Positions 15,232 through 25,600 of a stretch of DNA of 64,000 nucleotides are shown piece by piece. The stretch is from VAZQ01 sp963821505. Lineage in GTDB: Bacteria > Pseudomonadota > Alphaproteobacteria > Rhizobiales > Xanthobacteraceae. Position 1 is the first letter of the stretch. Each line of letters begins with the position of its first letter. The notes beneath the pieces are model-generated. The model had not been told where the DNA came from. It saw only the letters and a program-made list of their open reading frames with translations, and searched no databases. The stretch lies in assembly GCA_963821505.1 (NCBI GenBank), contig CAWGEH010000037.1, forward strand, positions 14,238 through 78,237, read 5' to 3'. The translations under genes and the position numbers were made by a program.

Positions 15232-16572
15232 ATGGTTCGCAAGTATTTTGGCACCGACGGCATCCGCGGCCGCGCCAACGGCACGATTACGCCGGAACTG
15301 GCGCTTCGGGTCGGGCAGGCGGCGGGGCTGATCTTTCGTCGCGGCGACCATCGCCACCGCGTGCTCATCGGCAAGGATACCCGGCTTTCCGGCTACATGA
15401 TCGAGACCGCGCTGGTCGCCGGCTTCACCTCGGTCGGCATGGACGTGCTGCTTACGGGTCCAATTCCGACCCCGGCGGTCGGAATGCTCACGCGCTCGAT
15501 GCGCGCCGATCTCGGGGTGATGATCTCGGCCTCCCACAACCCCTTCGATGACAACGGCATCAAGCTTTTTGGCCCCGACGGCTTCAAGCTCAACGACGAT
15601 GTCGAACATCAGATCGAAGCGCTGATCGATTCCGAACTCGTCAAGCGGCTGGCGAAGGGCGCGGATCTCGGCCGCGCCAAGCGCATCGACGGCGTGCAGG
15701 ACCGCTATATCGAGTTCGCCAAGCGCACCTTGCCGAAGAATTTTTCGCTCGGCGGCCTGCGCATCGTCGTCGACTGCGCCAACGGCGCCGGCTACCGCGT
15801 CACGCCGGAGGCGCTGCGGGAGCTCGATGCCGAGGTGATCCCGATGGGCGTCGAGCCCGACGGCTTCAACATCAACCGCGAGTGCGGCTCGACCGAGCCC
15901 GCGGCGCTTTGCCTGAAGGTGAAGGAAATGCGCGCGGATATCGGCATCGCCCTGGACGGCGACGCCGACCGCGTGCTCATTGCCGACGAACGCGGGCGCC
16001 TTGTCGACGGCGACCAGCTGCTGGCGGTGATCGCCGAGAGCTGGAACGAGGACGGCCGCCTCGCCAGGCCCGGCATTGTCGTGACCGTGATGTCCAATCT
16101 CGGCCTCGAACGCTATCTCGGCGGCCTGGGGATTTCGCTCGCGCGCACGCCGGTCGGCGACCGCTACGTGCTCGAGCATATGCGCGCCCACGGCTACAAC
16201 GTCGGGGGCGAGCCGTCGGGCCACATCATTCTTTCCGATTACACCACGACCGGCGACGGCCTGCTCGCCGCGCTGCAGGTGCTGGCGGTGGTGAAAAAGC
16301 AGGAGCAGCCGGTATCCAGGGTCTGCCACCGCTTCGATCCGCTGCCGCAAGTGCTCAAAAACGTGCGCTACCGGAGCGGCAAGCCGCTCGAGAATGCCGA
16401 AGTGCGCAGCGCCATCGAGCACGCGGAAGCCCGCCTCGACGGTCATGGCCGGCTGATCGTGCGCTCGTCCGGCACCGAGCCGGTGATCCGCGTCATGGGC
16501 GAGGGCGACGACAAGATGCTGGTCGAGGAGGTGGTCGACGGCATCGTCGATGCGCTCACCAACGCGGCCTGA
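15232..16572 (+). CDS. glmM: Phosphoglucosamine mutase GlmM
   Basis: 446 residues of the alpha-D-phosphohexomutase family; converts glucosamine-6-phosphate to glucosamine-1-phosphate for UDP-GlcNAc, peptidoglycan and LPS. MVRKYFGTDGIRGRAN is the diagnostic N-terminus. The phosphorylated serine is Ser101 in ISASHNPFDDNGIK, the Mg loop is LDGDADRVLI, the sugar loop GGEPSGHIIL and the phosphate-binding loop VRSSGTEPVIRVM. The start was set at MVRKYF, where family proteins begin. Usually it follows ftsH-folP in this group; here it stands behind a small protein gene and its terminator. Confidence 0.97.
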   Translation: MVRKYFGTDGIRGRANGTITPELALRVGQAAGLIFRRGDHRHRVLIGKDTRLSGYMIETALVAGFTSVGMDVLLTGPIPTPAVGMLTRSMRADLGVMISASHNPFDDNGIKLFGPDGFKLNDDVEHQIEALIDSELVKRLAKGADLGRAKRIDGVQDRYIEFAKRTLPKNFSLGGLRIVVDCANGAGYRVTPEALRELDAEVIPMGVEPDGFNINRECGSTEPAALCLKVKEMRADIGIALDGDADRVLIADERGRLVDGDQLLAVIAESWNEDGRLARPGIVVTVMSNLGLERYLGGLGISLARTPVGDRYVLEHMRAHGYNVGGEPSGHIILSDYTTTGDGLLAALQVLAVVKKQEQPVSRVCHRFDPLPQVLKNVRYRSGKPLENAEVRSAIEHAEARLDGHGRLIVRSSGTEPVIRVMGEGDDKMLVEEVVDGIVDALTNAA

Positions 16573-16639
16573 GCGCCGTTGCTTCCCGGACGGCGGCGCG
16601 CTCCGTTGCCGACCTCATGGGCTGGCGGCGGCTGACCCC

Positions 16640-16772
16640 CTGCCCGGCCCGCGCTTTTTGCACAGATTGGAATACCTATAAAATCGTGTTTTTGATTTTG
16701 CCTGCCCGGCCGGCTTCCTATATCGATAGTTGCATAATGGACTAAAAAACGGGCTGGGAACGCCGGGTTTTC
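16640..16772 (+). promoter_or_regulatory. AT-rich upstream region of bfd
   Basis: An AT-rich island (CCTATAAAATCG, TTTTTGATTTTG, TATATCGATAGTTGCATAAT) in GC-rich surroundings before the ferredoxin gene. It probably holds the promoter. Iron control is expected from the family, but no clear Irr, Fur or RirA box could be matched. Confidence 0.4.
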
Positions 16773-16994
16773 ATGATCGTCTGTTCTTGCAACGTGCTGA
16801 CCGACCACGACGTACGCACGGCGCTCAGCGCTGAACGAACGCCGCGCACCACCGGACAAGTCTATGGCTGCCTCGGCTGCAGCCCCCAGTGCGGGCGTTG
16901 CGCACGCACCATCCGCCGGCTCATGGACGAGGCGCTGGCGGGAGCCTGCGGCGCGGGCTGCCAGTGCTGTCCGAGCGGCCGGCACCGCGGCTAG
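16773..16994 (+). CDS. bfd: Bacterioferritin-associated ferredoxin (Bfd-like)
   Basis: 73 residues with the four cysteines of the BFD fold: CSC at residues 4-6 and CLGCSPQCGRC further on. Bfd carries a [2Fe-2S] cluster and reduces ferric iron inside bacterioferritin to release it. The bacterioferritin gene follows about 750 bp downstream on the same strand. The TAG stop is supplied by the CTAG at the edge of the repeat that follows. The C-terminus adds a Cys-rich tail (ACGAGCQCC) beyond the usual fold. Confidence 0.85.
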   Translation: MIVCSCNVLTDHDVRTALSAERTPRTTGQVYGCLGCSPQCGRCARTIRRLMDEALAGACGAGCQCCPSGRHRG

Positions 16995-17094
16995 AGCACA
17001 TCCCGATTGGGTCGAATCGTGATGCGCTCTAGATTCTTCGATTTTCGCATGTTCTGTTCGGAAAACCGGTTCCCACTTTTCCGGAACATGCGCT
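16991..17094. repeat. About 100-bp palindromic repeat, copy 1 (reverse orientation)
   Basis: Contains AGAGCACATCCCGATTGGGT, GATGCGCTCTAGATT, GGAAAACCGGTTCCCACTTT and CCGGAACATGCG. The same element occurs in the other orientation at 57.04-57.15 and 59.50-59.60 kb. Both ends are CTAG; the left CTAG is the bfd stop region and the right one is shared with the next repeat. Confidence 0.85.
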
Positions 17095-17585
17095 AGTGGT
17101 CCGATTCCGAAGTTCGTCAGCACTCGCGGCACATTCAGATACGAACTTCGGAATTTAAGGACCACTAGCAACTCTATGATTCTAGTGCCCCTTTTGAACC
17201 CGACGTTCGCGATCGCATCTGCCGCGCGGTGTGCGCGAACTTCGGGTTCGGGGCACTAGTGGTCCGATTCCGAAGTTCGTCAGCACTGGCGGCACATTCA
17301 GATACGAACTTCGGAATCTAAGGACCACTAGCAACTCTATGATTCTAGTGCCCCTTTTGAACCCGACGTTCGCGATCGCATCTGCCGCGCGGTGTGCGCG
17401 AACTTCGGGTTCGGGGCACTAGTGGTCCGATTCCGAAGTTCGTCAGCACTCGCGGCACATTCAGATACGAACTTCGGAATCTAAGGACCACTAGCAACTC
17501 TATGATTCTAGTGCCCCTTTTGAACCCGACGTTCGCGATCGCATCTGCCGCGCGGTGTGCGCGAACTTCGGGTTCGGGGCACTAG
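17093..17585. repeat. Three tandem 163-bp copies of a composite palindromic element
   Basis: Copies start at 17093, 17256 and 17419 and differ at only a few positions. Each holds element A (about 76 bp, ends CTAGTGGTCC and GGACCACTAG) and element B (about 78 bp, ends CTAGTGCCCC and GGGGCACTAG) joined by CAACTCTATGATT. Each element is a long hairpin with inner arms CGAAGTTCG and CGAACTTCG. A single inverted copy lies behind serC. The array separates bfd from bfr. The small open frames inside are repeat artefacts. Confidence 0.93.
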
Positions 17586-17742
17586 GCCAGCCCAGCCCTA
17601 AAGCAGCCTTTCGATAAGCCGCCATCGCGGTCGACAGGCGATCGCTTTCGCCCTTATGGTGCCGTGCAGTTGGCGCCGGATGATAGCTGTTCTCTCAATT
17701 GGCGGCCGGCGATCGCGAGAAATCCAGTCAGGGATGCGGACC

Positions 17743-18234
17743 ATGCAAGGCGATGCGAGAGTTATCGAATTTCTCAACCGCGGCCTGCGGCACGAGCTCG
17801 CCGCCATCAACCAGTACTGGCTGCATTACCGGCTTCTGGACAATTGGGGCTACCGGGCGCTGGCCAAGCAATGGCGCAAGGAATCCATGGAGGAAATGCA
17901 GCACGCCGACAAGCTGATCGAACGCATCATCTTCCTCGACGGCTTCCCGAATCTGCAGGTGCTCGATCCCCTTCACATCGGGCAGAATGTGAAGGAGGTG
18001 CTCGACTGCGACCTGGCGGCGGAGATGGCGGCGCGCGCGCTCTATCAGGAGGCTGCGACCCATTGTCATGCGGTCAAGGACTACGTCACCCGCGACTTGT
18101 TCGAGAAGCTCATGCACGACGAGGAGGAGCACATCGATTTCCTCGAGACGCAACTCGATCTCGTCGCCAAGCTGGGGCTCGAGCTCTATGCCCAGCATCA
18201 CATCGGAAAGCTCGACGACGACCACGACGGCTGA
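17743..18234 (+). CDS. bfr: Bacterioferritin
   Basis: 163 residues with the ferritin-like four-helix pattern: FLNRGLRHELAAINQYWLHY, KESMEEMQHADKLIERI (with the heme-ligating Met region), ALYQEAATHCHAVKDYVTRD and LMHDEEEHIDFLETQLDLV. The diiron ligands fall in the HE, E-x-x-H and DEEEH motifs. It stores iron as ferric mineral in a 24-mer with heme at subunit pairs. The start MQGDARVIEFL matches the family; an ATG nine bases upstream is possible. Paired with bfd upstream, though split from it by the repeat array. Confidence 0.95.
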   Translation: MQGDARVIEFLNRGLRHELAAINQYWLHYRLLDNWGYRALAKQWRKESMEEMQHADKLIERIIFLDGFPNLQVLDPLHIGQNVKEVLDCDLAAEMAARALYQEAATHCHAVKDYVTRDLFEKLMHDEEEHIDFLETQLDLVAKLGLELYAQHHIGKLDDDHDG

Positions 18235-18370
18235 TGCCGCGCGGGCGTCGGCGCGCGTGAAGCGCATACGGCCCGCCGGGCCGACCCGCGCGCGTCCGTA
18301 ACGCGCAATTCGCGTCGTCCCGCCTTCCCAGGTACGAGCCCGCTTGACGGGGCTCGGCTCCTTACCTTAT

Positions 18371-18426
18371 GTCCCGCCGCGGGAGACCCCTCCCCACCGA
18401 GGGGCGCCTATCTGGAAGGATAGACC
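18371..18426 (+). ncRNA. serC leader element (structured 5' UTR, candidate cis-regulatory RNA)
   Basis: Three hairpins run up to the serC ATG: GTCCCGCCGCGGGAGAC, CCCCTC..GAGGGG (18387-18404) and CTATC..GATAG (18408-18423), the last holding the SD sequence GGAAGGA. Order, sequences and the position right at the start codon fit the alphaproteobacterial serC motif (Rfam serC leader), as remembered from its description. The SD inside a stem suggests control of translation. Confidence 0.75.
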
Positions 18427-19599
18427 ATGACCGATGCAATGCCCGCCGTGCGGCCGTCCGTTCCGCACTTCTCATCCGGCCCCTGCGCCAAGCGCCCGGG
18501 CTGGAGCCTCTCCGCCCTCACCGACGCCGTTCTCGGACGCTCGCATCGATCGAAGATCGGCAAGGCCAAGCTCAAGCGCGCAATCGACCTCACCCGCGAG
18601 GTGCTCGAGGTTCCCCGCGACTACCGCATCGGCATCGTGCCGGCCTCCGACACCGGAGCGGTCGAAATGGCGCTGTGGTCGATGCTCGGAGCGCGACCGG
18701 TCACCGTGCTGGCCTGGGAATCGTTCGGCGAAGGCTGGGTGAGCGACGTCGTCAAGGAACTCAAGCTCGCGAACGTGAGCGTGCTGAAGGCCGGCTACGG
18801 CGAGCTTCCGGATCTCGCCAAGGTCGATCCCGCCTCGGACGTGGTCTTCACCTGGAACGGCACCACCTCCGGCGTGCGTGTTCCGAACGGCGACTGGATC
18901 GCGGCGGACCGCGCCGGTCTCTCCATTTGCGACGCCACCTCCGCCTGCTTCGCGCAGGCGCTCGATTGGCCGAAGCTCGACGTGGTGACTTTCTCCTGGC
19001 AGAAGGCGCTGGGCGGCGAGGCGGCGCATGGCATGCTGATCCTGTCGCCGCGCGCGGTCGAGCGTCTCGAAGGCTACAGGCCGCCCTGGCCGCTGCCGAA
19101 AATCTTCCGGCTGACCAAGGGCGACAAGCTCAACCAGGGCATCTTCGAAGGCGAGACCATCAATACCCCCTCGATGCTGTGCGTCGAGGACTATCTCGAC
19201 ACCCTCGCATGGGCGAAATCGATCGGCGGACTCAAGGCGTTGATGGCGCGCGCCGACGCCAATGCCAAGGTGATCGCCGACTGGGTGGCAGGCACGCCAT
19301 GGATCGACTTTCTCGCCCGCAATCCGGCGATCCGCTCCAACACCTCGGTCTGCCTCAAGGTCGTCGACCCCGCGGTGGCGAAGCTTCCCGCCGAGGCGCA
19401 GGCGGCGTTCGTCAAGACCATCGGCGCGGCGCTGGAGCGCGAGGGCGTTGCCTACGACATCGATGCCTATCGCGATGCGCCTCCCGGCTTGCGCATCTGG
19501 TGCGGCTCGACCGTCGAGCGCGCCGACGTCGAGGCGCTCACCCTCTGGCTCGACTGGGCCTTCGCCAAGAGCAAGGACGCGCTGCGGAAAGCGGCCTAG
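18427..19599 (+). CDS. serC: Phosphoserine aminotransferase SerC
   Basis: 390 residues of the alphaproteobacterial/archaeal SerC subgroup. It converts 3-phosphohydroxypyruvate and glutamate to phosphoserine and 2-oxoglutarate. Seen are PHFSSGPCAKRPGWSL at the N-terminus, the Schiff-base Lys193 in TFSWQKALGGEAAHG, and FEGETINTPSMLCVEDY. MTDAMPAVRP starts right after the leader element whose SD it uses. serA follows on the same strand but about 285 bp away because two repeat elements lie between. Its stop codon TAG is inside the CTAG of the first of them. Confidence 0.95.
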   Translation: MTDAMPAVRPSVPHFSSGPCAKRPGWSLSALTDAVLGRSHRSKIGKAKLKRAIDLTREVLEVPRDYRIGIVPASDTGAVEMALWSMLGARPVTVLAWESFGEGWVSDVVKELKLANVSVLKAGYGELPDLAKVDPASDVVFTWNGTTSGVRVPNGDWIAADRAGLSICDATSACFAQALDWPKLDVVTFSWQKALGGEAAHGMLILSPRAVERLEGYRPPWPLPKIFRLTKGDKLNQGIFEGETINTPSMLCVEDYLDTLAWAKSIGGLKALMARADANAKVIADWVAGTPWIDFLARNPAIRSNTSVCLKVVDPAVAKLPAEAQAAFVKTIGAALEREGVAYDIDAYRDAPPGLRIWCGSTVERADVEALTLWLDWAFAKSKDALRKAA

Positions 19600-19762
19600 T
19601 GCCCCGAACCCGAAGTTCGCGCACACCGTGCGGCAAATGCGATCGCGAACTTCGGGTTCAAAAGGGGCGCTAAAATCATAGAGTTGCCAGTGGTCCTTAG
19701 ATTCCGAAGTTCGCATCTGGGTGTGCCGCGATTGCTGGCGAACTTCGGAATCGGACCACTAG
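19596..19762. repeat. Inverted single copy of the composite 163-bp element
   Basis: CTAGTGCCCC starts element B and GGACCACTAG ends element A, the reverse order of the array at 17.1-17.6 kb. The copy is more diverged (for example CATCTGGGTGTGCCGCGATT in the A loop). It begins within the serC stop codon. Confidence 0.9.
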
Positions 19763-19856
19763 CGATTGCCGTCATTGCCGGGCTTGACCCGGCAATCCAT
19801 CTTTTCGCAAGAAGATGGATGCGCGGGGCAAGCCCGCGCATGACAAGAGCGAAACC
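19763..19856. repeat. Second palindromic repeat between serC and serA
   Basis: GCCGGGCTTGACCCGGC and ATGCGCGGGGCAAGCCCGCGCAT are hairpins around CATCTTTTCGCAAGAAGATG. Related units with GGCCGG hairpins occur at 25.4 kb. This is a REP-like element widely seen in this bacterial group. Confidence 0.7.
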
Positions 19857-19883
19857 GCATATCGCGTGGACAGGTTCTTGATC

Positions 19884-21470
19884 ATGCCCCCCAAAGTTCT
19901 CATCTCCGACGCGCTCTCTCCCGCCGCCGTCCAGATCTTCAAGGATCACGGCATCGAGGTCGACTTCCAGCCCAAGCTCGGCGGCGACAAGGAGAAGCTC
20001 GCCGAGCTGGTCGGCCAATTCGATGGCCTTGCCATCCGCTCGGCCACCAAGGTCACGCCCAAGATTCTGGAGAGGGCGAAAAATCTCAGGGTGATCGGGC
20101 GCGCCGGCATCGGCGTCGACAATGTCGACATTCCCGCCGCGACCGCGAAGGGCATCATCGTGATGAACACGCCGTTCGGCAATTCGATCACGACGGCCGA
20201 GCATGCGATCACGCTCATGCTTGCGCTCGCGCGCCAGATCCCGCAGGCCGACGCCTCGACCCAGGCCGGCAAGTGGGAGAAGAATCGCTTCATGGGGGTC
20301 GAGCTCACCAGCAAGACGCTCGGCGTCATCGGCTGCGGCAATATCGGCTCGATCGTGGCCAACCGCGCGATCGGGCTGAAAATGAAGGTGATCGCCTACG
20401 ACCCCTTCCTCTCGCCCGAACGCGCGATGGAGCTCGGCGTCGAAAAGGTCGATCTCCCCGAGCTGATCAGGCGCGCCGATTTCGTGACGCTGCACACGCC
20501 GCTCACGGACAAGACGAAGAACATCATCGACGCCGCGGCGCTCGCGGCCATGAAAAAGGGCGTGCGCGTCATCAATTGCGCGCGCGGCGGCCTGGTCGAC
20601 GAGGTGGCGCTGCGTGCCGCGCTCGATTCCGGCCACGTCGCCGGCGCCGCCTTCGACGTATTCACGGAGGAACCTGCGACCAAGAACCCGCTGTTCGGCC
20701 ATCCCGACGTCGTGTGCACGCCCCATCTCGGCGCTGCCACCACCGAGGCGCAGGAAAACGTGGCGCTGCAGATCGCCGAGCAGATGTCGGACTATCTCCT
20801 GCGCGGCGCGATCTCGAATGCCGTCAACTTCCCGTCGATTACCTCCGAGGAGGCGCCGCGGCTGCGCCCCTTCATCGCGCTGGCGGAAAAACTCGGCTCG
20901 TTCGCCGGCCAGCTGACCGAGACCGGCATCCACAAGGTACAGCTCTCCTACGAAGGCGGCGTCGCGGAAATGAACACCAAGGCGCTGACCTCGGCGGCGA
21001 TCGCCGGCCTGCTGCGGCCCATGCTGCAGGAGGTGAACGTCGTGTCCGCGCCGATCGTGGCCAAGGACCGCGGCATCGTCATCGAGGAGACGACCCGCGC
21101 CGCTGCGGGCGACTACGAGAGCCTGATCACCGTGACGGTAGCTACCGAGCGCCAGACGCGTTCGGTGTCCGGCACGGTCTTTGCCGACGGCCGACCGCGC
21201 ATCGTCAACATCAAGGGCATTCGTATGGACGCGGAGTTCGGTCAGTCCATGATCTACATCACCAATCTGGACAAGCCGGGCTTCATCGGGCGCTTCTCCT
21301 CGACGCTCGGCGATGCGGGCATCAATATCGCGACCTTCCATGTCGGCCGCGACGCGCCCGGAGGGAATGCCATTGCCTTGATCGAGATCGATGGCGAATT
21401 GCCGCCGCACGTGCTCGCGGCGGTGCGCGCGCTGCCGCAGGTGCAGCAGGCGCGGCCGCTGAAGTTTTGA
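19884..21470 (+). CDS. serA: D-3-phosphoglycerate dehydrogenase SerA
   Basis: 528 residues, the long three-domain form. Substrate and NAD domains are followed by the ASB domain and a C-terminal ACT domain. It oxidises 3-phosphoglycerate to 3-phosphohydroxypyruvate, the first step to serine. Seen are GRAGIGVDNVDIPAAT, GVIGCGNIGSIVANRAIG, INCARGGLVDEVAL, TPHLGAATTEAQENVA (catalytic His) and the ACT segment YITNLDKPGFIGRFSSTLG. The ACT domain suggests serine feedback. The start is MPPKVLISDALSP, where homologues begin. Likely cotranscribed with serC despite the repeats in between. Confidence 0.96.
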   Translation: MPPKVLISDALSPAAVQIFKDHGIEVDFQPKLGGDKEKLAELVGQFDGLAIRSATKVTPKILERAKNLRVIGRAGIGVDNVDIPAATAKGIIVMNTPFGNSITTAEHAITLMLALARQIPQADASTQAGKWEKNRFMGVELTSKTLGVIGCGNIGSIVANRAIGLKMKVIAYDPFLSPERAMELGVEKVDLPELIRRADFVTLHTPLTDKTKNIIDAAALAAMKKGVRVINCARGGLVDEVALRAALDSGHVAGAAFDVFTEEPATKNPLFGHPDVVCTPHLGAATTEAQENVALQIAEQMSDYLLRGAISNAVNFPSITSEEAPRLRPFIALAEKLGSFAGQLTETGIHKVQLSYEGGVAEMNTKALTSAAIAGLLRPMLQEVNVVSAPIVAKDRGIVIEETTRAAAGDYESLITVTVATERQTRSVSGTVFADGRPRIVNIKGIRMDAEFGQSMIYITNLDKPGFIGRFSSTLGDAGINIATFHVGRDAPGGNAIALIEIDGELPPHVLAAVRALPQVQQARPLKF

Positions 21471-21487
21471 GCGCGGCCGGCGCGGCG

Positions 21488-21679
21488 TTAACCGCTCTGC
21501 GCGCTCAACTGATGGACGGCTTCTCGCGCCGAGCCATTCGTCAGCCGCACTTTCGCCGCCTCGGCGGCGGCGACCTCCAGGAGATAGGCGAGGTCATCCA
21601 ATTCGACCTTGCGGCACATCCGGCAAAGCTCTCGCGTCATCGTGGCTGCGTAATGGGCGACTTGGGTCCTGTTTTCCAT
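21488..21679 (-). CDS. Small conserved-looking protein of unknown function (63 aa)
   Basis: MENRTQVAHYAATMTRELCR starts a 63-residue helical protein with a CRMC pair and LDDLAYLLEVAAAEA. CGGAGGGA lies just before the ATG. It converges on serA, its stop only 18 bp from that of serA. A role cannot be given; the CxxC could bind metal. Confidence 0.62.
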   Translation of the reverse strand: MENRTQVAHYAATMTRELCRMCRKVELDDLAYLLEVAAAEAAKVRLTNGSAREAVHQLSAQSG

Positions 21680-22268
21680 AACTCCCTCCGAGATAACTGG
21701 ACGGGCCAAGGATGCGAGGTAACCGCGTGCGCCGATGTGAACTACCTCACATAGCCTGCGGTTTCTTTCGGCGGCACAGCGTTTCCCGGCGCGGCCCCGG
21801 GCGTCCGCGCGCAATGCGCTGCGCAAGGGCAAACCCGTTTCGCGGACGACGGTCGCGGCCGCGCACATGGCGCAAGCCTGATGGCGCAATCTTATCCGCC
21901 CTACGCAACTCAAGGTCTCGATCGGGGCGCGGTTGGCGGAAAACGTCTCGGCGCCTGCCTGCAGCGTCGACTCCCGCGGCGGCCATGGTGCGGGGACGCG
22001 GGCCAACCAAAGCCGCCGTTGCCGCGATCTTGCCGCGAGATTGCCTTGGGGAGAGCGAAATCATCCGGTGTGGTTAGCTCGGCGCGACGGCAAGGGGTAA
22101 TAAGACCCGCAAAATCAGGTGGTTGGTCCATGGACGGCGGATGCCGTCGTGGCCGTGTTGCCTTGCTTGCACGGGCATGGTGCCGTATCCCGTAGAAGGT
22201 CCGAACGCCGGGCAAGCCCTTGCAGCTTCGAGGCGATCGGCCGTCGGCGAGCGGAGGAAAGGCGCCTC
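21680..22268. other. Non-coding stretch between the 63-aa gene and purA
   Basis: No reading frame here has a credible start and protein-like composition. It holds the promoters of the small gene and purA; GGTAACCGC and CGATGTGAACTACCTCACAT form only weak symmetries. A GGAGGAAAGG-like SD before the purA ATG is the clearest signal. Confidence 0.5.
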
Positions 22269-23562
<1,294 letters not shown>

Positions 23563-23605
23563 ATGGAGCGGAAATCCGCGCTCACAAAGAGTAAGCTGAA
23601 CCCCA

Positions 23606-25349
23606 ATGGCCGATTATTACCCGCTCATCTCCCGCGCCGTAGCCGGTCTCGAAAAGAACAACGGCGAGAACCGCCGCGCACTCTATGAACGCGCGCGCGC
23701 GGCCCTAATCGCGCAATTGCGCGGGGTGACGCCGGCACTCAACGAGTCGGACATCACCCGCGAGCGCCTCGCACTCGAGGAGTCGATCCGCAAGGTGGAG
23801 GCGGAAGTCGGCGCGCCGGTTCGTCGAGAGCTCGCGCCAGCCGCCGTCGCCCAAATTCCGTCCGATAGAGCCCCGTTCAACCGAGCCCCGGCAATGGGAC
23901 GAGACGCCGGCGGCCAAATTCCGCTCGAGCGAGCCGCGCTCGGCCGAGCCGGCTCCAGCCGAGCCGCGCCCCCCGCGGGAGGGCGAGCCCGGCACGCCGC
24001 CGCGGCGCTATGCCAATCCGCCGTCGGCGCCGCAAGAAAGCTCGCCGTCAGACGCTGCCCGCAGACCGTGGGCGCTGGCGCCGCCGCCGTCGGCGCCGGC
24101 CGATCAGCAGCGCTCCGATACGATGTTCGACCGGCCGCAGCCGCGCCAGCCGCTGCGCTGGCCCGGGGGTGAGCGCCGCCCGCCGGCGGATGCGGGCACG
24201 GATTTCCGCGACGCAGTCGCGGAGGGAAGCGAGTCGGGCGCAGCCGTGCGGGCGGAAAAATCCCCGCGCGAATCGATCACCGCGATCCCGCCGCCCGCCA
24301 TCGACCGCTCCCAGGGTCCCTACGACCGCACGCAACTCGACCGTTCCGAGCCGCGGCTGTTCGACTCCCAGGCACCGCAAGAGCGGATGTTCGAGCCCCA
24401 GGTTCCGCACGAGCCGTCCGAGCACGAGGACGTCTCCGAGCCGATGCCGGCGACGTCATACGCTCTCGACGACACGCACGCGATGCCGGGCGACGAGCGC
24501 GCATCGGAGTCCGTGGCCGACGACGAGATGGAGTTCGAGGCGTCGGATGAGGATGTCGCGCCGCGCCGCTCCTACCGCGATCTGATCAAGGGTCTCGCCG
24601 TCGCCGCCGTCATTATCGCCATCGGCGGCATGCTGCTCTGGCAATGGCCGAAAATGGTCGCGCTCTACCGTTCCTTCCGCGCGCCTGCGGTCGAGACCGT
24701 GCGGGATACCCCGCCCGCGACCGCGCGCCCCAAGATCACCGACCGGATCGAGCCCGGCAGCCAGCAGACGCCGGCCGCCCCGGCTCCCGGCGCCCAGCCC
24801 GCCGAAGCGGCCGCGCAGAAGGTGGTGCTTTACGAGGAGGATCCGAACGATCCCAACGGCAAGCGCTTCGTCGGCTCGGCGATCTGGCGAACCGAGACCG
24901 TGACACCCGGCCCGGGTCAGCCGCCCGAGCTTGTGATCCGCGCCGATGTCGAGGTGCCGGAGCGTAAGCTTGCCATGACCTGGTCGCTGCGCCGCAACAC
25001 CGACAAGGGGCTGCCGGCGACCCACACGGTCGAGATCATGTTCAAGGTGCCGGCGGATTTTCCCGCCGGCGGCATTTCCAACGTTCCCGGCATTCTGATG
25101 AAACAGGCCGAGCAGACACGCGGCGTGCCGCTCGCCGGGCTCTCGGTCAAGGTCACGCCCGGCTTTTACCTGATCGGCCTCTCCAACATGGAAGCGGACA
25201 AGGAGCGTAACCTCCAACTGCTGAAGGAGCGCGCCTGGTTCGACATTCCGGTCGTCTACAACAACACGCGCCGTGCCATCCTCGCCATCGAAAAGGGCGC
25301 GCCCGGCGAGCGCGTCTTCGCCGAAGCCTTCAAGGCGTGGAAGCAGTAG
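23606..25349 (+). CDS. Membrane-anchored low-complexity protein of unknown function, apparent +1 frameshift
   Basis: One protein of about 580 residues split by one extra base near 23805 (after IRKVEAE). The N-terminus MADYYPLISRAVAGL..NGEN is followed by a Pro/Arg/Glu-rich, probably disordered region with SEPRSAEPAPAEPRP-like repeats. One transmembrane helix follows (GLAVAAVIIAIGGMLLWQW), then a C-terminal domain with KVVLYEEDPNDPNGKRFVGS and TPGFYLIGLSNMEADKERN. The reading of both frames and the uninterrupted codon style support a single gene. Topology suggests a cytoplasmic tail and a periplasmic domain. Function unknown. Confidence 0.75.
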
Positions 25350-25419
25350 AAATAAGCAAAAACGTCGGGGCGTCAGCTCACGCTTGCGCAGACTGGGTAA
25401 TACAAAGCTTCAGAGATGA

Positions 25420-25530
25420 CTCGTCATGGCCGGCTTTATGCCGGCCATCCACGTCTTTCATTCCGTAAAACAAGACGTAAAACAAGGCGCAGATGGCCGG
25501 GACAAGCCCGGCCATGACGGAGACCACGGT
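25420..25530. repeat. REP-like palindromic repeat between the membrane protein gene and rpoH
   Basis: CATGGCCGGCTTTATGCCGGCCATCC and GATGGCCGGGACAAGCCCGGCCATGAC-type hairpins flank TTCCGTAAAACAAGACGTAAAACAAGG-like sequence, written here as approximate outline: two GGCCGG hairpins around a short direct repeat GTAAAACAAG (twice). Convergent with rpoH, so it may also act as a bidirectional terminator. Confidence 0.7.
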
Positions 25531-25600
25531 CGAACATCACGGAAGATTGGTAAATGGCCTGCGCGTGCGCCCTTGCCCGCGCTGAGGCCGCTACGGCTGA

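Noticed and set aside
15016..16446. 476-codon minus-strand frame opposite glmM
   Set aside because: Antisense shadow; glmM on the plus strand has all catalytic motifs.
17093..17585. CRISPR-like periodic array between bfd and bfr
   Set aside because: The period is 163 bp and the whole unit is repeated with almost no variable spacer; the units are hairpin elements, and no cas genes are present.
17231..17585. Two identical 63-codon open frames starting MRELRVRGTSG
   Set aside because: They lie wholly inside the tandem repeat copies and are identical because the DNA is repeated.
19596..21410. 604-codon minus-strand frame opposite serA
   Set aside because: Antisense shadow of serA that also runs through the repeat behind serC; composition is not protein-like.
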